From positions 11,136-44,893 of the forward strand of contig DETG01000031.1 in NCBI GenBank assembly GCA_002361535.1: a stretch of 33,758 bases of DNA, read 5' to 3'. Positions 1-6,608 of the stretch are shown here, piece by piece (position 1 is the stretch's first letter; the number at the start of each line of letters is the position of its first letter). The stretch comes from Prevotella sp. UBA3294 (GTDB lineage: Bacteria > Bacteroidota > Bacteroidia > Bacteroidales > Bacteroidaceae). Position numbers and translations under genes: made by a program. The notes below the pieces were generated by a model. It saw nothing but the letters and a program-made list of their open reading frames with translations. It made no database searches and had not been told where the DNA came from.

Positions 1-1268
1 TGCTGGCCTGGCTGAAATGGGGCAATGGCGAGACTCCTGAGAGCAGCGGAAAGAAAGGCGACCATCTGATAGGTGACTATTATGTAGCCTTCGACAAGCA
101 CTACCGTGAGGAGGTTAAGGAGTTGATGGCCCAGGGCATGGATGAGGAGAAAGCCAAGCAAGAGGCTCCCCTGATCAAAGAGGCCCATGAGATGCTGGTG
201 AAATGGGAGCAGAACGACCCAGAGGTACGTGCCTTGTGGGAGAAGATGAACAGTTGGGTATATGCAGGTTTCGATGAGACATACAAGAAGTTAGGCGTGT
301 CCTTCGACAAGATCTATTATGAGAGTCAGACTTATCTGAAAGGCAAGGCAAAGGTTGAGGAAGGTCTGGCCAAAGGACTCTTCGAGCGTCATGAGGACAA
401 CAGTGTATGGGCAGATCTCACCGCTGAGGGACTCGACCAGAAACTGCTGTTGCGCTCTGATGGTACCAGTGTCTATATGACCCAAGATATCGGTACCGCG
501 GAGATGCGTTTCAACGACTATCCTATCGATCAGATGATCTATGTGGTGGGCAACGAGCAGAATTACCATTTCCAAGTACTCTCTATTCTCCTCGACCGTC
601 TCGGTTTCAAGTGGGGCAAGGAACTGGTTCATTTCTCTTATGGCATGGTAGAATTGCCCAACGGCAAAATGAAGAGCCGTGAGGGAACGGTGGTGGATGC
701 CGATGACCTGATGGATCTGATGGTGAGCGATGCATACCGCACCAGCATGGAGCTTGGCAAGTTCAACGACATCACCGAAGAGGAACGCCGTGAGATTGCC
801 CGTATCGTGGGTATGGGTGCCCTGAAATATTTCATTCTGAAGGTTGATGCCCGCAAGAACATGCTGTTCAATCCCGAAGAAAGCATTGACTTCAACGGAA
901 ATACCGGCCCATTCATTCAATATACGCATGCCCGTATCCGCAGTATTCTCAGAAAAGCAGAAAGTCAGAACAGCCAATTGGCAATTGTCAATTGTCAATT
1001 AAATCCGAAGGAAATCGAGCTGATCCAGAAGATGAGCGAATACAGTGCTGCCGTGGAACAGGCGGGCAAAGACTATTCTCCCAGCGGCATCGCCAACTAC
1101 TGCTATGAGCTGACCAAGATCTTCAACCAGTTCTACAATGACTACAGCATCTTGAACGAGCCGGATGAGCAGAAGAAACAAGTACGCCTTGTCCTCGCCA
1201 AGAACGTTGCCAAGATCCTTAAGAACGGTATGGCTCTGTTAGGAATTGAAGTGCCAGAAAGGATGTAG
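1..1268 (+). CDS. argS: Arginyl-tRNA synthetase, 5' truncated
   Basis: Class I synthetase that charges tRNA-Arg in the cytoplasm. The reading frame is open from base 3, so the N-terminal part with the HIGH motif lies outside the window. Visible are the end of the catalytic domain (SDGTSVYMTQDIGTA; then YVVGNEQNYHFQ), a KMSKS-equivalent loop NGKMKSREGT near base 660-690, and the DALR-type anticodon-binding domain starting around PFIQYTHARIRSILRKAE and ending VPERM. A short low-complexity insertion (QLAIVNCQL) sits in the anticodon-binding domain just after RKAESQNS. It comes from a tandem heptamer repeat in the DNA. The RNase H gene starts 11 bases after the stop, which suggests co-transcription. 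Confidence 0.96.
   Translation, partial: LAWLKWGNGETPESSGKKGDHLIGDYYVAFDKHYREEVKELMAQGMDEEKAKQEAPLIKEAHEMLVKWEQNDPEVRALWEKMNSWVYAGFDETYKKLGVSFDKIYYESQTYLKGKAKVEEGLAKGLFERHEDNSVWADLTAEGLDQKLLLRSDGTSVYMTQDIGTAEMRFNDYPIDQMIYVVGNEQNYHFQVLSILLDRLGFKWGKELVHFSYGMVELPNGKMKSREGTVVDADDLMDLMVSDAYRTSMELGKFNDITEEERREIARIVGMGALKYFILKVDARKNMLFNPEESIDFNGNTGPFIQYTHARIRSILRKAESQNSQLAIVNCQLNPKEIELIQKMSEYSAAVEQAGKDYSPSGIANYCYELTKIFNQFYNDYSILNEPDEQKKQVRLVLAKNVAKILKNGMALLGIEVPERM
974..1001 (+). repeat. Tandem heptamer (TCAATTG) inside argS
   Basis: Repeated CAATT cores start at 975, 982, 989 and 996, an exact 7-base period. The heptamer consensus is TCAATTG. It is translated in frame as part of QLAIVNCQL. The same heptamer family appears in prmC (3494-3545) and, in reverse, at the start of the RNase H gene (1291-1320). 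Confidence 0.8.
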
Positions 1269-1279
1269 GTGTAGGAGCC

Positions 1280-1774
1280 ATGAGCCACCCATTGATAATT
1301 GACAAATTGAAAACTGACAATATAAATCCACCGGAGAATCGAAACGACACGGTGCTGCCCTTACCGCTTGAGGTGAGGGCAGATGCGTGGGCGGTAGATG
1401 CCGCCTGCAGCGGCAACCCCGGAAAGATGGAATACCAGGGCATTGACCTGGCAACAGGTCAACAGGTATTTCATTTCGGTCCTGTATATGGCACGAACAA
1501 CATCGGGGAGTTTCTGGCCATCGTGCATGCCTTGGCTTTGCAACAGAAGATGGGAATCTGCAAGACGATCTATAGCGACAGTTACAACGCGATCCTATGG
1601 GTAAACAAGAAACAATGCAAGACCACCTTGGTGCAAAATAAGGAAACAGAACAGCTACACCAGATCATCACCCGCGCTGAGAACTGGCTTCACACACATA
1701 CCTTCCGCAATCCCATCATTAAATGGGAGACAGCCCAATGGGGTGAGATTCCCGCAGATTTCGGAAGGAAATAA
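1280..1774 (+). CDS. Small ribonuclease H family protein
   Basis: A 164-residue RNase H-fold protein expected to cut the RNA strand of RNA-DNA hybrids. The four acidic residues of the family are visible in order: D40 in VDAACSGNPG, E77 in NNIGEFLA, D100 in IYSDSYNA and D160 in IPADFGRK. The phrase FGPVYGTNNIGEFLAIVHAL is typical of the short Bacteroidetes RNase H. The first ~20 residues look non-homologous and are encoded partly by a reversed heptamer repeat, so the true start could be slightly further in, although 1280 is the only ATG before the core. It follows argS by 11 bases. Its stop is 9 bases from the convergent ribD stop, leaving no room for a separate terminator. Confidence 0.88.
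   Translation: MSHPLIIDKLKTDNINPPENRNDTVLPLPLEVRADAWAVDAACSGNPGKMEYQGIDLATGQQVFHFGPVYGTNNIGEFLAIVHALALQQKMGICKTIYSDSYNAILWVNKKQCKTTLVQNKETEQLHQIITRAENWLHTHTFRNPIIKWETAQWGEIPADFGRK
1291..1320 (-). repeat. Heptamer-family repeat, reverse orientation
   Basis: Read on the minus strand this stretch gives TCAGTTT, TCAATTT, G, TCAATTA, TCAAT. It is a degenerate run of the TCAAYTG heptamer seen at 974-1001 and 3494-3545. It encodes part of the variable N-terminus (IIDKLKTDN) of the RNase H protein. Confidence 0.55.
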
Positions 1775-1783
1775 GAAGAATCT

Positions 1784-2782
1784 TTATTGTTGGTTGAGAT
1801 AATACGTCACCGTATTGTCACCATAGTGTTCCACCCTATGCTGCTTGAGCTGGGGAGGAATCACCGGCGAGCGCGTTCCCTCCGAACTGGTCACTGATCC
1901 TGTTTCCACCCGTATCTCATCCCAGATGCCCCTGTCGATGAAACGTTGCAGCGTGTCACATCCCCCTTCAACGACCAGCGACTGCAACTGTCGTTCATAA
2001 CAAGCAGTCAGCAGTGCCTCGATGGAATCAACGAACATGAACGGACTGTGAGAGGAACCATTCTCTGCCGCAGATCCCTGAAGAGAAGACGACAAGACAA
2101 AACGTACAGGATCTTTTCCAGTCCACTCACGGACCGTTAGCCTCGGGCATTCTCTTTCCCACGTTGTCCGTCCCACCACAATGGCATCCTCTTCAGCACG
2201 CAACCGATGGACAAGCATCTTCGTCAGCGGTGTAGAGATGGATAACGGTTGGAAATGATCGTCAAGGAAGCCATCGGCAGTCTGTGCCCACTTCAGGATA
2301 ATATAAGGTCTATGCAGACGATGAAAAGTAAAGAATCGGCGGTTCAGCCATCGGCATTCCTCTTCAAGCACGCCCACCGTCACTTCAATGCCCGCCTCGC
2401 GCAGTTTCCGGATTCCCCGTCCCTGCACCTTGGCAAACTCATCAATACATCCGACGACCACCCGTCGCACACCCTTCTTTATAATCAGATCGGCGCAAGG
2501 CGGTGTCTTCCCATAATGGGAGCACGGTTCCAACGACACATAAATTGTGGAGTCCCGCAGGAGAGGCTCATCCTCTTTCCTCACGGAAGCGAAGGCATTC
2601 ACCTCAGCATGTCCTTCACCACATCGCACATGGTATCCTTCACCGATAATCCTCGACGATTCCTTGTCCCCCACGACAATAACAGCCCCCACCATAGGAT
2701 TGGGACGTGCATTCTGTCGTCCGTTGGCTGCTAACTGCAGACAACGCCGCATGTACTTCTCGTCTATCTCTTGCTGATTCAT
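1784..2782 (-). CDS. ribD: Riboflavin biosynthesis deaminase/reductase RibD
   Basis: Bifunctional cytosolic enzyme of riboflavin synthesis: it deaminates the pyrimidine product of GTP cyclohydrolase II, then reduces the ribosyl side chain. The 332-residue protein has the N-terminal cytidine-deaminase-like zinc site (GEGHAEVNAF with H58 and E60; EPCSHYGKTPPC with C87 and C96). A C-terminal reductase domain begins around RPYIILKWAQTADGF, with VEGGCDTLQRFID near the end. I chose the start MNQQEID (2782) over an upstream in-frame ATG at 2812. The upstream one lies inside the promoter, and a near-perfect -7 element ends only five bases before 2782. The transcript is therefore probably leaderless. 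It is divergent from prmC and convergent with the RNase H gene. Confidence 0.95.
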   Translation of the reverse strand: MNQQEIDEKYMRRCLQLAANGRQNARPNPMVGAVIVVGDKESSRIIGEGYHVRCGEGHAEVNAFASVRKEDEPLLRDSTIYVSLEPCSHYGKTPPCADLIIKKGVRRVVVGCIDEFAKVQGRGIRKLREAGIEVTVGVLEEECRWLNRRFFTFHRLHRPYIILKWAQTADGFLDDHFQPLSISTPLTKMLVHRLRAEEDAIVVGRTTWERECPRLTVREWTGKDPVRFVLSSSLQGSAAENGSSHSPFMFVDSIEALLTACYERQLQSLVVEGGCDTLQRFIDRGIWDEIRVETGSVTSSEGTRSPVIPPQLKQHRVEHYGDNTVTYYLNQQ

Positions 2783-2787
2783 GGCAA

Positions 2788-2818
2788 CAAAGGTACAAAT
2801 AAGCGAGAACAATACAAA
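2788..2818 (-). promoter_or_regulatory. Bacteroidetes-type promoter of ribD
   Basis: On the minus strand TTTG (2815-2818), 19 bases, then TACCTTTG (2788-2795). This matches the Bacteroidetes -33/-7 consensus. The ATG at 2782 follows after five bases, so the predicted start of transcription is at or within a base or two of the start codon. Confidence 0.8.
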
Positions 2819-2921
2819 ATAAATAAGAATTTAATTGTCGAGCGAAAGTACCTTCGGTGCAGTCAAAGGTGGTGATTTTTTCCGAAAACCGTCTCTTTTT
2901 GATCATTTATCCCCTCAACAT

Positions 2922-2953
2922 TTTGGATAATCCCATGGAAATGCCTACTTTTG
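2922..2953 (+). promoter_or_regulatory. Bacteroidetes-type promoter of prmC
   Basis: TTTG (2922-2925), 20 bases, then TACTTTTG (2946-2953), a TAnnTTTG match. The prmC ATG at 2960 lies six bases downstream, again implying a leaderless or nearly leaderless message. Confidence 0.75.
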
Positions 2954-2959
2954 CAACTG

Positions 2960-3898
2960 ATGAAATATGAAGAGCTCTGGAAACCCCTGACAAACGCCTA
3001 TGAACCTGGCGAGGCAAAAGCCATCGCCCGCTATCTGCTGGAGGTACGCTATGGACTAACCATGACCGACATTGTGTGTGGCGGTGTGGAGAGATTGCCT
3101 GAAGAGGAACTGGAGGGTTTGCGCAACCGACTGCTGAAAGCCGAGCCCGTGCAGTATGTTGCCGGATTGGCTACATTCGGTCCGAGGTTGTTTCGGGTGA
3201 CAAACGATGTGCTGATCCCCCGTCCTGAGACCTACGAACTCTGTCAGTGGGTGAAAGAAAAGAGAGAAGAGAGGAGAGAAAGGAGAGGAAAGAGGAGAGA
3301 GGAGAGAGGAGAGAGAGGAGAGGACATACTTGATATCGGAACCGGCAGCGGTTGTATCGCCGTGACCTTGGCCGCAGAGATCCCCCATGCCACGGTAACG
3401 GCTTGGGACATCTCTGGCGATGCTCTGAGTATTGCGAAAGAGAATGCCCAACGTAACGGTGTTCACGTAACCTTTGAACAGCGCGACATTCTCTCAACTG
3501 CCAACCCTCAACTGTCAACTCTCAACTGTCAACTTTCAACTCTCACCCCCCTCTGGTCCATCATCGTCAGCAATCCTCCCTATATCTGTCCTGACGAACA
3601 GAAGACCATGGACAAGAACGTACTGGCCTACGAGCCGCATCTCGCACTGTTTGTCCCTCAGGCGGAGCCCCTGTTGTTCTATCAGGCCATCAGCCACTAT
3701 GCCCGTCATGCCCTCAAACCCAATGGCTACCTATATTTCGAAGCAAATCCGCTCTATATAGAAGAACTTCAAGTCCTGCTTTGCCAAGAAGGGTTCAACG
3801 ACATTGCCGTCAGGGACGACCAGTTTGGAAGGCACCGTTTCATCATGGGAAGGAAGGGACATCAAGAAACAACCGCTTATGAAAAAGACATATTCTGA
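2960..3898 (+). CDS. prmC: Release factor glutamine methyltransferase PrmC/HemK
   Basis: SAM-dependent enzyme that methylates the glutamine of the GGQ motif in peptide chain release factors. The 312-residue protein has the N-terminal helical domain (VQYVAGLATFG, IPRPET), SAM motif I (DILDIGTGSGCIA, about 122-134) and the catalytic NPPY motif (205-208). Two insertions are unusual. Residues about 102-121 are almost only E, R, K and G, encoded by a 72-base purine run directly before motif I. Residues about 180-196 (with QLSTLNC repeated) come from a heptamer repeat before NPPY. Both fall in loops and keep frame, so the enzyme is probably intact. An in-frame TTG at 2951 is rejected as start because it lies in the -7 box. 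The gene overlaps recX by 20 bases. Confidence 0.95.
   Translation: MKYEELWKPLTNAYEPGEAKAIARYLLEVRYGLTMTDIVCGGVERLPEEELEGLRNRLLKAEPVQYVAGLATFGPRLFRVTNDVLIPRPETYELCQWVKEKREERRERRGKRREERGERGEDILDIGTGSGCIAVTLAAEIPHATVTAWDISGDALSIAKENAQRNGVHVTFEQRDILSTANPQLSTLNCQLSTLTPLWSIIVSNPPYICPDEQKTMDKNVLAYEPHLALFVPQAEPLLFYQAISHYARHALKPNGYLYFEANPLYIEELQVLLCQEGFNDIAVRDDQFGRHRFIMGRKGHQETTAYEKDIF
3253..3324 (+). repeat. 72-base purine-only tract inside prmC
   Basis: An uninterrupted run of A and G built from GAGAGGA/AGAGAGG-like words, translated as an Arg/Glu-rich linker. A similar 65-base purine run lies between the MATE and M13 genes (11152-11216). The two are the only such tracts I see in the window. Confidence 0.85.
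3494..3545 (+). repeat. Tandem heptamer (TCAACTG) inside prmC
   Basis: Seven consecutive 7-base units from 3494: TCAACTG, CCAACCC, TCAACTG, TCAACTC, TCAACTG, TCAACTT, TCAACTC, then TCA. Three units make 21 bases, which gives the repeating heptapeptide QLSTLNC. The unit differs by one base from the argS heptamer. Confidence 0.88.
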
Positions 3899-4346
3899 AC
3901 AGGAAGTACTACAGAAACTGACAGCCCTCTGCGCCGCTGCTGAACATTGCTCGCAGGAAATGGTGGAGAAGATGACCCGCTGGGAGATACCCGAAGAGGT
4001 GCAGGCACGTGTCATGCAGTACCTCACAGAACACCAGTATATCGATGACGAACGTTTCTGCCGGGCCTTTGTCAGCGACAAGATCAAATACAACAAATGG
4101 GGACAGAAGAAGATCGAGCAGGCCTTGTTCCTGAAACGCATCCCTCAGGAAATACGGCAACGTGTGCTCAATGAGATTGATCCCGACGATTACGTAAGCA
4201 TCCTCCGTCAGCTCCTCACCGTCAAACGGAAGAGCACACGCGCTAACAGCAGCTATGAACTGAATGGGAAACTGATCCGTTTCGCCATGCAGCGGGGATT
4301 CACCATGGACGTCATCCGCCAGTGCCTGAAAGTGGAAGAAGACTAA
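3879..4346 (+). CDS. recX: Regulatory protein RecX
   Basis: A 155-residue RecX-family protein, a cytosolic modulator that binds RecA filaments and limits recombinase activity. Seen in the sequence are the arrangement of small three-helix repeats, the family phrase YLTEHQYIDDERFCRAFVSDK, and KWGQKKIEQALFLKRIP. I chose the start MKKTYSEQEV at 3879; the longer frame from 3804 runs through the conserved end of prmC. The gene overlaps prmC by 20 bases and comF starts 20 bases after its stop, so prmC-recX-comF form one transcription unit. No SOS box is evident, and regulation is probably through the prmC promoter. Confidence 0.88.
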   Translation: MKKTYSEQEVLQKLTALCAAAEHCSQEMVEKMTRWEIPEEVQARVMQYLTEHQYIDDERFCRAFVSDKIKYNKWGQKKIEQALFLKRIPQEIRQRVLNEIDPDDYVSILRQLLTVKRKSTRANSSYELNGKLIRFAMQRGFTMDVIRQCLKVEED

Positions 4347-4366
4347 CGACAACCCCCTACACACCA

Positions 4367-5059
4367 ATGATCAGTTTCTTCACCCGACTCTTCGATCTCA
4401 TCTCTCCCCGTGCCTGTCCCGTCTGTGGCAACAGGTTAGGCGTGGCAGAAGAGATACTCTGTCTTTCCTGCAACCGTCATCTGCCCCGCACGTTCTTCTG
4501 GAACCATCCATTCGACAACGAGATGGCCAAGACATTCTGGCTGCAGATACCCGTAGAGAAAGCCGCCGCACTGTTCTACTATGAGGCACATGCACAGTCG
4601 AGCCAAGTCATCTACCAGATAAAATACGGCAACCACCCCGAGATGGGTGAGCAGATGGGAAGAATGGCAGCACAGGAGATGAAGGAGAGCGGATTCTTCG
4701 ACGGCATCGACCTGCTGCTTCCCGTTCCTTTAACCCCCAATAGGGAAAGACAACGGGGATACAACCAAAGCATGGAAATCGCACGCGGCATCCATGAGAT
4801 CACAGGAATCCCCATCTGCCATGAGGCCTTACAGCGTATCAGCTTTACAGACAGTCAGACACAAAAAGACCGACGTTCAAGACAGGAGAACGTGGCCAAG
4901 GCATTCCAACTCGTCAACGCAGACAAGATTACGGGAAAACATCTCCTCCTGATCGATGACGTGGTGACTACCGGTGCCACCCTCATCGCCTGCGGACAAG
5001 AGTTACAGAAAGCCCATCCCCAATGCCTCAGTCTGCTCTCCTTAGGGTTCACTCATTGA
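4367..5059 (+). CDS. comF: ComF family phosphoribosyltransferase-like protein
   Basis: A 230-residue protein with an N-terminal double zinc ribbon-like CxxC pair (C17, C20 and C32, C35) and a C-terminal phosphoribosyltransferase fold. The PRPP-binding motif LLIDDVVTTGATL is near residue 200. Family members are linked to DNA uptake in competent bacteria (ComF/GntX), but the reaction, if any, is not known. The phrase LTPNRERQRGYNQSMEIAR is typical of the family. I chose ATG 4367, 20 bases after recX. An in-frame GTG at 4322 would overlap recX and adds only non-conserved residues. With comM at the other end of the window this is a second competence-associated family, although each also occurs outside competence. 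Confidence 0.88.
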   Translation: MISFFTRLFDLISPRACPVCGNRLGVAEEILCLSCNRHLPRTFFWNHPFDNEMAKTFWLQIPVEKAAALFYYEAHAQSSQVIYQIKYGNHPEMGEQMGRMAAQEMKESGFFDGIDLLLPVPLTPNRERQRGYNQSMEIARGIHEITGIPICHEALQRISFTDSQTQKDRRSRQENVAKAFQLVNADKITGKHLLLIDDVVTTGATLIACGQELQKAHPQCLSLLSLGFTH

Positions 5060-5075
5060 TATAATAGGTAGAGAA

Positions 5076-5142
5076 GACAGGAGCCCACCCTTAACCCCTC
5101 CCACGGACAGGAGTCCACCCCTAATCCCTCCCAAAGGGAGGG
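5076..5142 (+). repeat. GC-rich 30-bp direct repeat pair with hairpin
   Basis: Two adjacent copies of GACAGGAGYCCACCCYTAAY followed by CCCTCCCA start at 5076 and 5106, exactly 30 bases apart. The second ends in a perfect 7-bp stem, CCCTCCC (5126-5132) and GGGAGGG (5136-5142), around an AAA loop. No T-tract follows, so it is not a classic terminator. A related copy in the opposite orientation lies at 5260-5306. Confidence 0.75.
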
Positions 5143-5169
5143 GAATACCATGCGGACTCAAGGTATATG

Positions 5170-5244
5170 GGCACGTTGAATATGGACTTGAAGAATATGG
5201 GCTTGAAGAATATGGGCTTGGAGAAGGTGGGCATGGAGAAGGTG
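5170..5244 (+). repeat. Five 15-bp tandem repeats
   Basis: Units start at 5170, 5185, 5200, 5215 and 5230: GGCACGTTGAATATG, GACTTGAAGAATATG, GGCTTGAAGAATATG, GGCTTGGAGAAGGTG, GGCATGGAGAAGGTG. A short frame from ATG 5167 would read five-residue repeats (MGLKN-like) for 54 codons before a stop. I see no promoter or family match and treat it as non-coding. The GC-rich repeats at 5076-5142 and 5260-5306 flank it in opposite orientation. Confidence 0.85.
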
Positions 5245-5259
5245 GTCACAGCGCCAGCA

Positions 5260-5306
5260 GCTCCCCTCCCATTGTTGGGGGGGGGAGCGAAGCGAGGGGT
5301 GGGGTC
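5260..5306 (-). repeat. Inverted copy of the GC-rich repeat
   Basis: Read on the minus strand this gives CCCCACCCCT, an AGCGAAGCGA-type spacer and a C-run followed by GGGAGGGGAGC. It resembles the element at 5106-5142 in opposite orientation and can form a long C/G-rich hairpin. It holds a run of nine G (5277-5285). Confidence 0.6.
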
Positions 5307-5514
5307 AGTAATTTTGCTCTGCTTGATTTAAGATCCTCCGTTGACTCCATTCACTCTGCGTGAAATATTGTCAGGATAATTCTCAATTATTTAATGGTTG
5401 TGAAAGAATGCTAATTGAAAGAAAGGGAATACTCAGAGTGTTCAGAAGTGTCTAAAAGTCCCTTTTTGTACAAGTAAAGTCTGTTTGGGTTCAAAGTAGA
5501 GTCTCATTGAGATA

Positions 5515-5597
5515 CAAGTAAAGTCTGATTTGACCCCAAGTAGAGTCTACGTAGCATTTACGTAGGCTCTGTTTAGGGTCGTTCCAGACTTTACTTA
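5515..5597. repeat. Long imperfect palindrome 1 (centre 5556)
   Basis: Two 39-base arms around the 5-base loop GCATT. By hand alignment 30 of 39 positions pair. Paired blocks are 5516-5527 with 5585-5596, GACCC 5532-5536 with GGGTC 5576-5580, and 5542-5553 with 5559-5570 (11 of 12). All share the same centre. Confidence 0.85.
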
Positions 5598-5600
5598 CAC

Positions 5601-5687
5601 CTGTTCCGCCGTCATCTACGACTCGTTCCGCCGTCACCTTACTCCTGTAGATGCCGTCGGAACGAGCGAAAACGCCGATCGGAACAA
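5601..5687. repeat. Long imperfect palindrome 2 (centre 5644)
   Basis: GTTCCG at 5603 pairs with CGGAAC ending at 5685, and CTCGTTCCG at 5622-5630 pairs with CGGAACGAG at 5658-5666. Both pairs share centre 5644. The inner half pairs best; the outer half is degenerate. Confidence 0.75.
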
Positions 5688-5769
5688 CCCTTAGATGACG
5701 TTTCTTCGAAAAAGCATGGATTTTACTTTTGAAAGTTTGCAGGGTGCCCTTACGGGCAGAACCCTCGTT

Positions 5770-5854
5770 AGAAAGTATAGTCTTTTTGACCCAAAAGTAC
5801 TATGTTTTTATGGGAAAAGCACTATGCTTTAGGGTGCTAAAGGCTATATTTTTG
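5770..5854. repeat. Long imperfect palindrome 3 (centre 5812)
   Basis: AAAGTATAGTCTTT (5772-5785) pairs with AAAGGCTATATTTT (5839-5852) at 12 of 14 positions. GACCC (5788-5792) faces GGGTG (5832-5836). The two inner units (5793-5809 and 5815-5831) pair at 11 of 17 positions. All share centre 5812. Confidence 0.75.
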
Positions 5855-6077
5855 TGAGCGAATAATGGTGATTTACCTAAGCTGTTCATTATCAACTACT
5901 TACTAAACCCCGTCAGAATCGCTCAATTTCGACCGAGAGGGCAGTTGGTTCTCCCCGTGCCCGTATTTCGCGTTAAACGAAGTTAATTCGTTAAGATTAT
6001 TCACAATTTTAACAATTAGATAATGAGAATAGTCACCTCCGACGATTTGTACAGAAACAAATGAGAACCAATTGCTA

Positions 6078-6608
6078 TCATTTCCCCGTTTGCTGTCTCA
6101 TCCCCTCAAAGAACTTCTGCTGCAGTTCCTTAGCAAGTAGGTTTTCTGGATTGAGTTGCAAGGCCTTTTCGTAGTTCTGCATCACATCAATGTAATAACG
6201 CTGTCCGTTTTGCGTGGGGTTCTGCACAATGCGCACCATGTAGAGAAAGCCGCGAAGGGTACAGACGTCTGACTGGTCAGAATTCTTCATCTGTTCCATT
6301 TTAGCGATTGTCTGTTCTGCTTCTGCCAGCAGGTTTTCTGTTTGTGGAGCATGAGGATTCATTACCGAGAAAGTGAGACTTTGCAACACCATCTGGTACT
6401 TGGGCTGGATACTGTCGGGGAACATCGTGTCAATGCGCTTCATCTCTGCAATGCAGTTGAGGAAAGCCTCTGGCGTGGGTTGCTGGAGTTTGGAGAGAGA
6501 CTGTCCGATCAGCGCCTGCATATCAGACTGCTGGGCATGGATACTTACACTTGCCATCATGAAGAAGGCGATTACGAACACACGAAGTTTAGAAATTTGA
6601 AATGTCAT
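6078..6608 (-). CDS. Exported TPR-like protein coupled to TonB receptor
   Basis: A 176-residue protein with a signal peptide (LRVFVIAFFMMASVSIHAQQ), so it is expected in the periplasm or envelope. The rest is helical with one recognisable tetratricopeptide-type repeat near the end (YYIDVMQNYEKALQLNPENL). It has no catalytic motif and no lipobox. I chose the start MTFQISKLR at 6608. A longer frame to 6692 would lie inside the receptor gene without homology. The gene overlaps the 3' end of the TonB receptor by 20 bases, which points to translational coupling and joint function, perhaps as a periplasmic partner of the receptor. The specific role is unknown. Confidence 0.8.
   Translation of the reverse strand: MTFQISKLRVFVIAFFMMASVSIHAQQSDMQALIGQSLSKLQQPTPEAFLNCIAEMKRIDTMFPDSIQPKYQMVLQSLTFSVMNPHAPQTENLLAEAEQTIAKMEQMKNSDQSDVCTLRGFLYMVRIVQNPTQNGQRYYIDVMQNYEKALQLNPENLLAKELQQKFFEGMRQQTGK

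Larger units (their letters stand above)
5472..5856. repeat. 22-bp-periodic array forming three long palindromes
   Basis: An AAGTARAGTCT-type core begins at 5472, 5494, 5516, 5538 and (degenerate) 5560. GTTCC begins at 5581, 5603 and 5625. The reverse complement CGGAAC begins at 5658 and 5680. An AAAGTAYNAT-type core begins at about 5773, 5795, 5817 and 5840. All are 22 (once 23) bases apart. The units are arranged as dyads with centres near 5556, 5644 and 5812. The first two centres are 88 bases apart, exactly four units. Since 22 is not a multiple of three, the array is not coding. Function unknown. Confidence 0.85.
5060..6077. other. Repeat-rich gene-free region between convergent genes
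   Basis: No credible gene lies in this kilobase. It contains, in order: two direct 30-bp GC-rich repeats ending in a hairpin (5076-5142), five 15-bp tandem repeats (5170-5244), an inverted GC-rich copy (5260-5306), an AT-rich stretch (about 5310-5445) in which I see nothing, a 22-bp-periodic palindromic array (5472-5856), and about 200 bases with only weak hairpins (for example 5973-5994 and 6045-6062). comF reads in from the left and the small TPR gene from the right. Both 3' ends point here, so any transcription is read-through or from an unseen promoter. Confidence 0.85.

Noticed and set aside
291..998. 235-residue frame antisense to argS
   Set aside because: It lies wholly opposite a conserved gene, has no family motifs, and is explained by codon bias of argS.
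2249..2734. 161-residue frame antisense to ribD
   Set aside because: Shadow of the conserved deaminase domain on the other strand, with no independent support.
3253..3545. Frameshift or pseudogene in prmC
   Set aside because: Both repeat inserts keep the frame, and all motifs before and after them are intact.
5126..5142. Terminator of the prmC-recX-comF unit
   Set aside because: The hairpin is perfect but no T-run follows in either direction. At best it is a weak or factor-assisted stop.
5167..5331. 54-codon frame over the 15-bp repeats
   Set aside because: It has no promoter, no homology I recognise, and runs through the GC-rich repeat and a nine-G run. It is more likely an accident of the 15-base period.
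5472..5856. CRISPR array
   Set aside because: The 22-base period is filled with related units and inverted copies. There are no unique spacers between identical repeats and no cas genes.
5945..6071. 9-bp inverted repeat (TTGGTTCTC / GAGAACCAA) as mobile element ends
   Set aside because: The arms are short, 109 bases apart, with no flanking duplication and no content between. This could be chance.
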